64,000 nt of DNA from Bacteroidota bacterium (GTDB lineage Bacteria > Bacteroidota > Bacteroidia > Chitinophagales > Saprospiraceae). Below are positions 41,279-49,600 of this stretch, in pieces. Numbering within the stretch: the first letter of the stretch is position 1; every line of letters starts with the position of its first letter. The stretch is from positions 1 to 64,000 of the forward strand of contig JANSWP010000005.1 of assembly GCA_024743405.1 (NCBI GenBank), read 5' to 3'. A model generated the notes under the pieces. That model ran no database searches. It was not told where the DNA came from and worked only from the letters and a program-made list of their open reading frames with translations. The position numbers and the translations under genes were made by a program.

Positions 41279-43234
41279 TTAATTCAACACCAGACTAATC
41301 AAATTCATGATTTTAGTATGTAATTCATGTGGTTTGAAGGGCTTAGCGAGGTAGTCATTCATGCCAATTTCAAAACATTTATCTTGCTCTTGTTTGGTGG
41401 AGTTGGCAGTTAAAGCAATAATCGGGACATCTCCGAATTCGCGGATTTTTCGGGCAGCTTCTATGCCATTCATCACTGGCATTTGAATATCCATGAGGAT
41501 TAAATCGTAGCCATGTTCTTTGTATTTTTCTACTCCGATCAATCCATTTTCAGCGATGTCTACAGTTACTAATTCAGACCAAGTCGTAAGTACTTTTTTG
41601 GTGGCAATTTGATTGAGGAAATGGTCTTCCACTAATAATATTTTAAGTGGAACGTCGGGTACATTGCCAGTGAGAATTTTGGTTTGTTTTGCAATTTTTA
41701 CAGGAATAGTAATGGTAATCTGAGTGCCGATATCTTCCTTGCTCGAAATTTCCATTTCGCCATTCATCGTTTGAGCCAATTTATTTGCGATCGCGATGCC
41801 TAATTGTTTTTTATTAGATGACTTTTCCTCTTTTTCATCAGAATAAATCTTGAGTAAATTATCTGAATCCAATAAAGACTTGATCTGCTGTCGTACTATC
41901 CCTTTTCCGGTATCCTTAATGGACAATACTAAGTTCATTTTATTAGATTGGATATCATTAGCAGTTGCTTCTACGATAATACTTCCGCCTGGCGGAGTGA
42001 ATTTGATGGCGTTTTCCACTAGGTTATACAGGATCTGTGTAATCTTTTTCTGATCACATATTAATTTTTTAGGAAGTTTTTTATCAATATTAAATTCCAA
42101 CTCTAGATTTGAGTTATCTGCTTTCATCTGAACAACTTGCCGAATACTTTGTAGGAAATCAGAAATGTTAAATTCATCTTCTTCAATATTTACCTGGTCA
42201 GAGACCAATACAGAGAAATTCAGTAAATTATTGACGGCATTAGATAAGTCCTCAACAGATATTTTTAACCCTGAAATAAAGTCCTTTTGTGAATGGGTCG
42301 TACGTGTATTTTCGAGTAAGTACAAAAGATTCACAATAGAGGAGAGTGGTGTTCGGATATGAAAACTTATGTCAGATAAAGCCTCTTCTTTTAATTTGGT
42401 CGCCTTACTTGAAATGTTTTTTTCGATGATTAGTTTTTCTGAAACTTTTCGCTCCGTAATATCCTGAATACCTCCTACCAACAATATTTTTTCGGTCAAA
42501 TCATCATAATACACCTTTGCTTGTACCGATACGTATTTTATGTTTTTGCCATCGATTAACAGGCGGTGCTCTAAAGTATGGAGTTTACCATCTTTTGAAA
42601 CATTTTCAAAAAATGCTTCTACCATTGCCTTATCTTCAATATGAACATAATCGAGGTAATCCGATAAAGAAGGAGTTAAACTTCCAGGCTGGAAATTAAA
42701 AATTCGAAAAGCCTCATCTGTCCATTTCATCTCATTGGTGACGATATCCATCTCCCAATTGCCAAAGTGTGCCATTTCTTGGGCCTCTATATATCTTTTT
42801 TTATTGATTGTTAATTCTTTGGTCGTTTTTTCAAGTTTCAGTTGTGTTTTGAATCTTTGAAGAGAATACCTAATCGTTCTGCCCAATAACTTTCCGTCAA
42901 ATTGTCCTTTTACTAAAAAGTCTTGGGCCCCAGCTCGAACTGCTTGATTACCAATGATTTCGTTATTCATACCAGTCATAATAATAACTGGAACATTTTC
43001 GTGAATTTCTAAATATCTTGTAAGGGTTTTAAAGCCAGTGATATCCGGTAAGGAAAGATCTAATAAAACTAAATCGATCTTATTAGTTTGTAACATTTCT
43101 GTTCCTTCATAGAAAGTTTCTGCCACAAATAACTCATATTTCATGGCTGCATCCTGTAAATAAATTTTTATCAAATCTACGTCGCCAGGATTATCTTCTA
43201 TAAGTAATAGATGTGTCTTATATTTAGTATTCAT
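41279..43234 (-). CDS. Hybrid sensor kinase: receiver-PAS-kinase-receiver, with displaced H-box histidine
   Basis: N-terminal receiver (about 8-125, D59 in LVLLDLSLP), coiled linker, PAS domain (about 155-265, HFGNWEMDIVTNEMKWTDEA, ending IQDITERK), dimerisation domain (about 275-345), ATPase (about 385-500; NLVENAIKFTPPGG, DTGKGIVRQQ, then a degenerate G2 QLGIAIANKLAQ) and C-terminal receiver (about 520-640, LILMDIQMPVMNG). No membrane segment. The H-box reads SDISFHIRTPL where the family has S-H-E-I-R-T-P-L: Phe291 is at the phosphoacceptor position and His292 one residue later. Together with the weak G2 box this suggests altered or lost autophosphorylation. It follows a single-domain regulator gene (88-base gap). 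Confidence 0.85.
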   Translation of the reverse strand: MNTKYKTHLLLIEDNPGDVDLIKIYLQDAAMKYELFVAETFYEGTEMLQTNKIDLVLLDLSLPDITGFKTLTRYLEIHENVPVIIMTGMNNEIIGNQAVRAGAQDFLVKGQFDGKLLGRTIRYSLQRFKTQLKLEKTTKELTINKKRYIEAQEMAHFGNWEMDIVTNEMKWTDEAFRIFNFQPGSLTPSLSDYLDYVHIEDKAMVEAFFENVSKDGKLHTLEHRLLIDGKNIKYVSVQAKVYYDDLTEKILLVGGIQDITERKVSEKLIIEKNISSKATKLKEEALSDISFHIRTPLSSIVNLLYLLENTRTTHSQKDFISGLKISVEDLSNAVNNLLNFSVLVSDQVNIEEDEFNISDFLQSIRQVVQMKADNSNLELEFNIDKKLPKKLICDQKKITQILYNLVENAIKFTPPGGSIIVEATANDIQSNKMNLVLSIKDTGKGIVRQQIKSLLDSDNLLKIYSDEKEEKSSNKKQLGIAIANKLAQTMNGEMEISSKEDIGTQITITIPVKIAKQTKILTGNVPDVPLKILLVEDHFLNQIATKKVLTTWSELVTVDIAENGLIGVEKYKEHGYDLILMDIQMPVMNGIEAARKIREFGDVPIIALTANSTKQEQDKCFEIGMNDYLAKPFKPHELHTKIMNLISLVLN

Positions 43235-43322
43235 GGATGAAAAAGAGTATAGTATGTTTAATTCTACAGTTTGTTTATGTAGTTGATTGATGTCTTGTTT
43301 GTCGAAATTTTTCCTTAAAGAA

Positions 43323-43769
43323 TCACCTTATCATAGTGGGTAAAACGGCAGTGGTCAACCAAAAATTTTCAATCCTTTGAATGATATCAAAGAACTTATC
43401 AAAATCAACAGGTTTGTTAATATAGCAGTTGACATGAAGGTTATAACTCTTTAAGATATCTTGCTCGGCATTGGAAGTAGTCAGAACGACAACAGGAATT
43501 CGTTTGAGGTTTGGATCCGTTTTAATTTCTTTTAGCACTTCTCTACCATCTCGTTTGGGTAAATTTAAGTCTAGTAAAATAAGATCAGGTACAATCACAT
43601 CGGTATAAGGTGGCTGCTTTTTTAAAAATTTGATTGCCTCATCCCCATCCATTATAATATCTAAATGGATGGTTAATTTCCCTTCTTTAAATGCTTCTTG
43701 AGTAAGCCTCACATCCCCTGGATTATCTTCAATTAAAAGAATATTTACAGGTCTACTAAATACATTCAT
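43323..43769 (-). CDS. Single-domain response regulator (Rcp1-like)
   Basis: One receiver domain covers the whole 148-residue protein: acidic residues in LLIEDNPGDV, phosphoacceptor D67 in LILLDLNLPKRDG, T in VVVLTTSNAEQD and K in CYINKPVDF. The insert KQPPYTDVIVPD between helix 2 and strand 3 is typical of Rcp1-type regulators, which receive phosphate from phytochrome-like or hybrid kinases. It has no output domain. The hybrid kinase gene follows on the same strand, so the two probably work in one phosphorelay. Confidence 0.88.
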   Translation of the reverse strand: MNVFSRPVNILLIEDNPGDVRLTQEAFKEGKLTIHLDIIMDGDEAIKFLKKQPPYTDVIVPDLILLDLNLPKRDGREVLKEIKTDPNLKRIPVVVLTTSNAEQDILKSYNLHVNCYINKPVDFDKFFDIIQRIENFWLTTAVLPTMIR

Positions 43770-44258
43770 TTATAAGGTATGTTTGTTTTTTAATGTGAAA
43801 GCCATTAGATACTCTGTAAACTAAATATCGTATTCTGTTAAAGGCTTGTTTTTTAACATTCAATCGTTGAAAAAACAAACAAGAGCCAAGGCTATTCTTT
43901 GTTTATTCGGCTCATTATCAAAAAAAAACCTTCTTCAAAAAAGCAACCTACTTAAGTTACAGCGTATTTAAAAAACTGTATTTTAAGTAGATACGAATAT
44001 GTAAACAATTAAAGTATCCAATAATTATTCCAATACTAATAAACTAAAATTTTGTACGAGTACTGTTTTGGAGGAGGGTAATATTTTGGCTAGCAACAGT
44101 GTATGTATATGATTAAGTTTTATTTATATTATTGAGGGTGAGACAAAGAATATTAAATAATCAAGATAATGCTGCTATTCATAAAGATCGATACCCGTTA
44201 TCCGAACTTCCTTTATATTTGCGCCCAATATTGCCAAAACGATTATTACCTTTTAACT
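43770..44258. other. Intergenic region between divergent genes
   Basis: About 490 AT-rich bases between the regulator gene (minus) and the polyprenyl synthase (plus). An AT-rich stem-loop at about 43843-43888 (GGC-TTGTTTTTTAAC against GTTGAAAAAACAA-ACAAGA-GCC) lies in the minus-strand leader. Frames in this stretch, including the 5' extension of the synthase frame, show no protein pattern. Confidence 0.45.
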
Positions 44259-45236
44259 ATGCAAACTCTGAGCCAAATTCAGATACTTTTTCAACAATAT
44301 TTAGTAGACCATCAATTTCAAAATAAACCCCAAGAATTGTACGACCCAGTCAATTATATATTGAGTATTGGAGGGAAACGACTGCGCCCTGCGCTTTTAC
44401 TTCTGAGCTACCAATTGTTTGATGAGGATATTGATAAAGCATTGCCTGCTGCTTTTGCGATCGAAGTTTTTCACAACTTTACGTTGCTTCACGATGATAT
44501 TATGGATGAGGCTCCTCTTCGAAGGGGAAAACCAACAGTTCACCATAAGTATGATCTGAATACAGGTATACTCTCAGGTGATGTCATGATGATTTATGCT
44601 TACGACTATTTGACCAAAATTCAAGATTCTACAAAGATTCCTGCCATTTTATCCGTGTTCAATCAGGTTGCAATTGAAGTGTGTGAAGGACAGCAATACG
44701 ATATGAATTTTGAATCAAAAAATGACGTAAAAATTACAGAATATTTGGATATGATTCGCCAAAAAACAGCGGTTTTACTTGCAGGCGGTATGAAAATTGG
44801 CGCAATACTAGGCAATGCGAATGAAAAACAAGCAGATCAAATTTATCAATTTGCTGAAAATATCGGTATCGCTTTTCAGTTACAAGACGATATTTTAGAC
44901 ACCTTTGGTGATCCTGAAAAATTTGGTAAAAAGGTAGGTGGTGATATTGCTCAAAACAAAAAGACTTTCTTATTATTAAAAGCATTTGAACTGGCAGATG
45001 AAGACTTGAGGAAAGAGTTATTTCGGTTCATTGATATGAAAGAAGATCGAGAGTTAGAGAAAATTGATGGTGTAAAAGGAGTATATAGTTTGTTGAATAT
45101 CAAAGAGATAGCGAACAAGGAGAAAGAAAAGTATCAGAAAAAAGCGTTTGAATATTTACATGAATTGGGTGTGAAAAGTGAAAAGCTGAAGATCATAAAA
45201 AAGCTTGCAGAAGAACTATTAGACAGAGAAATTTGA
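44259..45236 (+). CDS. Trans-isoprenyl diphosphate synthase (polyprenyl synthetase)
   Basis: Both aspartate-rich motifs that bind Mg-diphosphate are present: LLHDDIMDEAPLRRGKPT (first, DDxxD, followed by the usual RRG) and FQLQDDILDTFGD (second). IGGKRLRPALLLL near the N-terminus binds isopentenyl diphosphate. The enzyme condenses isopentenyl diphosphate with an allylic starter. The chain length (geranyl, farnesyl or longer) cannot be read with certainty. The frame opens at 44169, but MQTLSQIQILFQQYL at 44259 is the proper family start, since the extra 30 residues look random. 325 residues is the family norm. Confidence 0.9.
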   Translation: MQTLSQIQILFQQYLVDHQFQNKPQELYDPVNYILSIGGKRLRPALLLLSYQLFDEDIDKALPAAFAIEVFHNFTLLHDDIMDEAPLRRGKPTVHHKYDLNTGILSGDVMMIYAYDYLTKIQDSTKIPAILSVFNQVAIEVCEGQQYDMNFESKNDVKITEYLDMIRQKTAVLLAGGMKIGAILGNANEKQADQIYQFAENIGIAFQLQDDILDTFGDPEKFGKKVGGDIAQNKKTFLLLKAFELADEDLRKELFRFIDMKEDRELEKIDGVKGVYSLLNIKEIANKEKEKYQKKAFEYLHELGVKSEKLKIIKKLAEELLDREI

Positions 45237-45472
45237 GGACTTAAGATCAATCAAATGACATAGAATGCTCAAAAATAAAAGGAGCAACCACCGAAGCGGT
45301 TACCCCTCACACTATGAAACACTATGTCTTGTGGTGGTAAGGGGATATTTTTTTTGCGATGATTCTCAATATTTATTGAAGATTACAAATGTAATGAGTT
45401 ATTCGATATTTGGCAACACTTTAACAACCGTTAACTCACATATTTTTTTAATGCATTTGCCAAATCCACCTT
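45237..45472. other. Spacer with possible structured element
   Basis: The stretch 45282-45345 (AACCACCGAAGCGGTTACCC, and later GTGGTGGTAAGGGGAT before TTTTTTTT) can fold with TTACCCCTCAC against GTGGTGGTAAGGGGA-type pairing and ends in eight T. It is most likely the terminator of the synthase transcript, more elaborate than usual. No gene is seen. Confidence 0.4.
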
Positions 45473-45919
45473 TTAGTTAAAAAATAATTTTCCATTCAAC
45501 CATTCCTTTTCGATAATTGCATGGTTTTTTTCATAAAATTTGATAGCGGGTTCATTCCAATCTAAAACTTGCCATTTAGCCAACCGACAACCCTTCTCTT
45601 TTGCTACCTTAATAAAGGACTCCCATAGTAGCTGTCCAGCACCAAATCTTCGAAAGTCCTCTTTTATCACAAAGTCCTCCAAATAGAGCATTCGACCTTT
45701 CCAGGTAGAATAGGTCATGTAATAAAGCATCATTCCGATTACTTGTCCCTCCTTTTCGGCAACTAAAGATTCAAAAATATTTGCCTTGAAGTCATTTTGA
45801 TAATCTTCGATGGTTGCAGTAAATTCAGGTTCTGCTTTTTCATAAATCGCTAAGTCACGAACTAGGTCGTGAATCGCGGGCAAATCGTCATAGTTGGCCT
45901 TTCTTATTATTATTGACAT
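45473..45919 (-). CDS. GNAT N-acetyltransferase (diamine/thialysine acetyltransferase-like)
   Basis: A single GNAT domain fills the protein. Motif A is visible in LEDFVIKEDFRRFGAGQLLW, where RRFGAG stands for the acetyl-CoA pyrophosphate loop (R/Q-x-x-G-x-G/A). The N-terminus (IIIRKANYDDLPAIHDLVRDLA) and C-terminus (WNEPAIKFYEKNHA) fit the spermidine/spermine- and thialysine-acetyltransferase branch (motif 'vlDWN..ai.fYe..gA'). The substrate is probably a small diamine or amino acid, but this is inferred. 148 residues is slightly short of 160-170. Monocistronic, convergent with the synthase gene. Confidence 0.82.
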   Translation of the reverse strand: MSIIIRKANYDDLPAIHDLVRDLAIYEKAEPEFTATIEDYQNDFKANIFESLVAEKEGQVIGMMLYYMTYSTWKGRMLYLEDFVIKEDFRRFGAGQLLWESFIKVAKEKGCRLAKWQVLDWNEPAIKFYEKNHAIIEKEWLNGKLFFN

Positions 45920-46038
45920 TGGATAAGTTTCTGTAGTATATTATTGTTTTTTAGTAATCAATTTTTACGCAAAACTGGCAAGAGTTGAAAAATGAAAAGA
46001 TAAATGAAAAACTCATTTTTCATGAGTCATTTAGTAAC

Positions 46039-47520
46039 TTATTCATTTCCTGCTCTCTTAATTGAATCGCCTCTGTGGACTTTCATTTCCAACAGCTCAT
46101 ATTGCTCACTGATGCTTTCAAGGCTTATATCTGATGCTTTTTTTAAATGCCTGTCAAAAAAAACAGTAAGGAGTTTGGTGACAATCTCCGTTCCTAAATA
46201 GGGATCAATATCTCCAGTCCCCGCAATTAACTGCACAGGAATCATGAAAGGAATATCCATGAAATTTGGATGACCCGAATTCAATAATTTAGTTTCATAG
46301 AAATAGTCCGTACTTTTATTGATGTATATGTGGGAATTGATGTCTTCATGTCCTGCTGGCCAATCTGCTGAAATATAAAGAAAAGGAATATGATAAACAG
46401 TATCGATCAAATTACCCCAAGTAATACCATCAATGTTGGCAGCTGCCTTCACGCGATTATCCTTTTGGGCTACTTTACCTGCCGACCCTCCTCCATTGGA
46501 ATGCCCAAAAATACCAATTTTATTAAGATCAATTTTGTCTTTTAGGAAACCCTGTAGATTCCATTCTTTCAGCAAGTCTATAGTTTGGATCATATCTTCA
46601 GCCCAGCGATCTTCCGATTTACTTTCATAAAAATCATTGACGGCTTTTCTAACGATTGGGTGCCTTTGTTCAAAGTCTAGATCTTTCTTGAATGCTTCTA
46701 TAAGCGGTTCCATCACCTTCATCCCTTCGGAAGAAACTTCTCTTTGAAAGTCATAATCAAAGTATTTAATTCTACCGTCAGGAAATGTTACGCCAAGGCT
46801 TTCAAAAGTATGATTCATATTAACAATGATATATCCTTGGCTAGCCAGTTCTGTCAATAACCCATAATATCCTGTAGCTTTCGACCCATATCCATGTGAA
46901 AAGATCAGGACCGGAAACACTCCATCTGCTGGAAAAAGTTTAGGATAGGCATAAGTCTTTATTAAGTCAAGATAATTAAGCATTGCAGCGGGCAAACCAT
47001 ATTTAGTTGCAAACCCCGATCTACTAGCTTTATCTACATATTTTTCACCCTTCAAAGAAGAAATATCTTCCTCGCTTGGGTACCAGACCTTATACACTAG
47101 TTCTCGTTTATCGTTTGAATCTTTAGTGATTATTTCTTCACGGTCTGTTTGGACATAAATTGATTCTGTACCTACATTATAGCCGCCCCTAGGCTCTGGT
47201 AATGAAAATACAGGAAGCGTCATGGGCCAAATCCAACCTAGTAACGCTATAATAATCATCCCAATAAAACCAATCACCCTGAGGGAGGTAAGCCTTACAG
47301 GCTTGGTAATATCAATAGTTTTTATTCTCCAAAAAAATAGGAGCATTAATAAGTAGGCAGGAAACATTTGCCAACGATACCCCTCAAGTAATATATGCAA
47401 TCCAAAAACGCCTGCCAATTGGAGCAGAAGGTAATTGGGATTAATTCTAAAAATAAGCTTTCTTTTTATGAAAGGTAGGATAGTTACTGCTAGTAAAAGA
47501 ATAATCTCAAACGGTCTCAT
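46039..47520 (-). CDS. Membrane-anchored alpha/beta hydrolase, PAF-acetylhydrolase-like
   Basis: The first 125 residues hold three to four membrane helices (IILLAVTILPFIKRKLIF, YLLLQLAGVFGLHILL, VIGFIGMIIIALLGWIWPM). The remaining part is an alpha/beta hydrolase on the far side: oxyanion region PVLIFSHGYGSKATGYYG, and nucleophile elbow IGIFGHSNGGGSAG (GxSxG). The strand pattern and the plasma PAF-acetylhydrolase-like sequence YPKLFPADGVFPVLIFSHG suggest a lipase or esterase acting on short acyl chains. Asp and His of the triad are probably in the ISADWP and NSGHPNF segments. A stand-alone gene. Confidence 0.75.
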   Translation of the reverse strand: MRPFEIILLLAVTILPFIKRKLIFRINPNYLLLQLAGVFGLHILLEGYRWQMFPAYLLMLLFFWRIKTIDITKPVRLTSLRVIGFIGMIIIALLGWIWPMTLPVFSLPEPRGGYNVGTESIYVQTDREEIITKDSNDKRELVYKVWYPSEEDISSLKGEKYVDKASRSGFATKYGLPAAMLNYLDLIKTYAYPKLFPADGVFPVLIFSHGYGSKATGYYGLLTELASQGYIIVNMNHTFESLGVTFPDGRIKYFDYDFQREVSSEGMKVMEPLIEAFKKDLDFEQRHPIVRKAVNDFYESKSEDRWAEDMIQTIDLLKEWNLQGFLKDKIDLNKIGIFGHSNGGGSAGKVAQKDNRVKAAANIDGITWGNLIDTVYHIPFLYISADWPAGHEDINSHIYINKSTDYFYETKLLNSGHPNFMDIPFMIPVQLIAGTGDIDPYLGTEIVTKLLTVFFDRHLKKASDISLESISEQYELLEMKVHRGDSIKRAGNE

Positions 47521-47768
47521 AAATTATCACGGATTGATACATCTCAAAAAATAGCGTTAAGAACGGTTTGTAATAAGGTACAATTCAGAAATTACTTCTT
47601 AATAAATATTTATTACATCGTTAGGACGATTTAAAGATGAATCAATTAAATATATTGGTGCGTGAATGAGAAGGTAATTAAACAAAATATTGAGTATTTT
47701 TTACACAGCAAAAATTAAACAGGTACATAGGCTAATTTTGGAGATTAAATCTAACCCTTAAACCGTTC

Positions 47769-48458
47769 TTAGTCAAAAATACTATCTAAAATGGAAGTTA
47801 CTTTTTGTTGAACAAGTTCTCTTAAATCTAATTCCATTTGCTTAAATTCTGAGGAAGCATATTTACGCTCAATAATTCCATTGGATAGGTAGCTAACTTC
47901 ATCGCAAATATTAGTTAAAGATTCGATAATATGAGAAGAAAGAAGAATGGTTTTTCCTTCCTTTTTAAGTCTTTTTAATATTTCATACAATACTTCGCTG
48001 CTTTCAAAGTCAACTCCATTAAAGGGCTCATCTAAAATCAAAATTGGTCGATTGAGTGCAATGATACCCAAGAAAGCCAACTTTTTTTTCATACCTGTCG
48101 AATAGTGCTCGACAAGGTCATTCAACGGTAATTGAAATAATTGATTCCACTCTTTGATTGGGTAGTCCGCGTTTTGTAGAGCGCACAATTCTAAATATTC
48201 CTGACCTTTCATAAAGGAATAAAAAAAGTTAGTGGTTTCAAGAAAGGCGATATCTCGCTTAGAAACAGGGTTGCCTTCAAAAAGACACTCACCAGATTCT
48301 TTCTCATTGAATCCATAAATCGTCTTGAAAAGGGTCGTTTTGCCCGAGCCATTCATGCCTAAGATACCATGAATCTTGCCGGGGCTGGCTTCTAAATGTA
48401 ACCCTTTTAAAATCTTTTTCTCGGAATAAGCAAAGTGTAAGTCATTGATTTTTAGCAT
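47769..48458 (-). CDS. ABC transporter ATP-binding protein
   Basis: A single ABC ATPase: Walker A GMNGSGKTTLFK, Q-loop region TTNFFYSFMKG, signature EHYSTGMKKKL (a form of LSGGQ common in exporter ATPases), Walker B PILILDEPFNGVD and H-loop LLSSHII. The start overlaps the end of the upstream membrane protein gene by 17 bases, so the two are translated together and form one transporter. It is probably an exporter, because no substrate-binding protein is nearby. Substrate unknown. Confidence 0.88.
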   Translation of the reverse strand: MLKINDLHFAYSEKKILKGLHLEASPGKIHGILGMNGSGKTTLFKTIYGFNEKESGECLFEGNPVSKRDIAFLETTNFFYSFMKGQEYLELCALQNADYPIKEWNQLFQLPLNDLVEHYSTGMKKKLAFLGIIALNRPILILDEPFNGVDFESSEVLYEILKRLKKEGKTILLSSHIIESLTNICDEVSYLSNGIIERKYASSEFKQMELDLRELVQQKVTSILDSIFD

Positions 48459-49389
48459 AGAAATAATGAATTCTTTTAATGGCTTTTCGCCATTGAGTAA
48501 TTAAACTATAAAGGCTCGCAGGGAGAAAAAACGGAACCAAAAATCCCAATGTATATATGGAAAAAGAAGTTGAATTGTAGACCTTCTTTTGATGGGGTAG
48601 ATAGTGGGCATATTTATAGACTATTGCGAATAATAGAAAGGATTCTGCGATAATTATTGCTGTCAATAAAAGCCACCAATATTGAGTATGAAATATTAAG
48701 AAAAGAAGATAATGAGGGGATAATAAAATATGGAAAACGAGTGAGTGGACTATGATTTTTCGGTTTAAAAGATGTGTTCTAAAATGAATGTTTTCGATGA
48801 ATTCTTTGGGCTCCATTTCATCGTAAAAGGAGGTGACAAAAAGACCAAAAAGAATGGTGATAGCTAATGCGCCAAAAACGAATTTACTTATCGCTAATCC
48901 AAATAAATAAATGCTCAGGTACATCCAAAATAATCTTCGAATTCCAGTCCGAATTTCAAAGGCTTCGAGTGGGATGGAATTTAACCCTTGTCCTGCATTT
49001 CTAGCTTTCCTTTTATTAAAAATAGGAAAAAAGGAAACTAAGCAAGCTCCAAAGTGCGTCAACAAAGGTGTTTTCCAAATTCCAAAAAAGGTAAAAACAA
49101 GTAACGAAAGTGGTAACAAGAGTGCATTGTATTCGATCAAAAATAACTTCGATGGCTTCTTAAAAAGATGATCTAGCCAATTGCCATCTTTTCGATTGAA
49201 ATGTGTAGAAATCAGTAATAAACAAATGACACTCGATGATATCCATGGGTCATACTTTTGGATCAAATCTAAAATAACCATCAACATCACAAATGCAAGA
49301 GGAAGTGCAATAATCAAAAGTCCCCAACCTACACTTTGTAGTAACCGAAAGAATTGTTTGAGACGAAATTGTAAAATGGTTTTTAGCAT
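48442..49389 (-). CDS. ABC transporter membrane subunit, 315 aa
   Basis: At least six to eight hydrophobic segments (WGLLIIALPLAFVMLMVI, NALLLPLSLLVFTFFGI, YLSIYLFGLAISKFVFGALA, YSTSFSIYTLGFLVPF-like end) without any catalytic motif. Coupled by overlap to the ATPase gene downstream, so it is the transmembrane partner. The frame extends to 49512, but that extension covers the terminal part of a MITE-like copy and reads as low-complexity. The Met at 49389 (MLKTILQFRLKQFFRLL) is a typical start, and a TACCTTTG box lies 5 bases before it, which would make the mRNA nearly leaderless. Confidence 0.8.
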   Translation of the reverse strand: MLKTILQFRLKQFFRLLQSVGWGLLIIALPLAFVMLMVILDLIQKYDPWISSSVICLLLISTHFNRKDGNWLDHLFKKPSKLFLIEYNALLLPLSLLVFTFFGIWKTPLLTHFGACLVSFFPIFNKRKARNAGQGLNSIPLEAFEIRTGIRRLFWMYLSIYLFGLAISKFVFGALAITILFGLFVTSFYDEMEPKEFIENIHFRTHLLNRKIIVHSLVFHILLSPHYLLFLIFHTQYWWLLLTAIIIAESFLLFAIVYKYAHYLPHQKKVYNSTSFSIYTLGFLVPFFLPASLYSLITQWRKAIKRIHYFYAKNQ

Positions 49390-49393
49390 TGGG

Positions 49394-49401
49394 CAAAGGT
49401 A
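49394..49401 (-). promoter_or_regulatory. -7 promoter element TACCTTTG, almost touching the start codon
   Basis: An exact TAnnTTTG match on the minus strand that ends 5 bases before the ATG at 49389. If used, transcription would begin within a few bases of the start codon. Confidence 0.35.
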
Positions 49402-49483
49402 GAGTAGAGGTGATGAGTGAAAGAAAAAAATCCACGTTTTGTTACAAGGTGCCGACAAAAATGGAATTTTGGATGATTGAGTA

Positions 49484-49550
49484 AGGGAGTAGGAAATAAA
49501 TAACCTACCCATTTTACTTGCTCTTTTGCCTTTATTTTTAACGCGGTGAG
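49484..49550 (-). mobile_element. MITE-like element, truncated copy F
   Basis: The left terminal repeat (AGGGAGTAGGAAATAAATAA, then CCTACCC) and the first internal words (ATTTTACTTGCTCTTTTGCC) match copies B and E. The core and the other terminus are lost. It lies between the DUF5916 and ABC-transporter genes. Confidence 0.5.
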
Positions 49551-49600
49551 TGGAAAAAAGAAACTAAAATTTGCTACAGATAATATTGCTCTCTTACTTA

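Noticed and set aside
44169-44258. Longer N-terminus for the polyprenyl synthase
   Set aside because: The family starts near MQTLSQIQ; the extra 30 residues show no pattern, and an overlapping frame there is equally random.
49390-49512. Longer N-terminus for the ABC membrane subunit
   Set aside because: It is encoded partly by the terminal repeat of MITE-like copy F and precedes a normal membrane-protein start.
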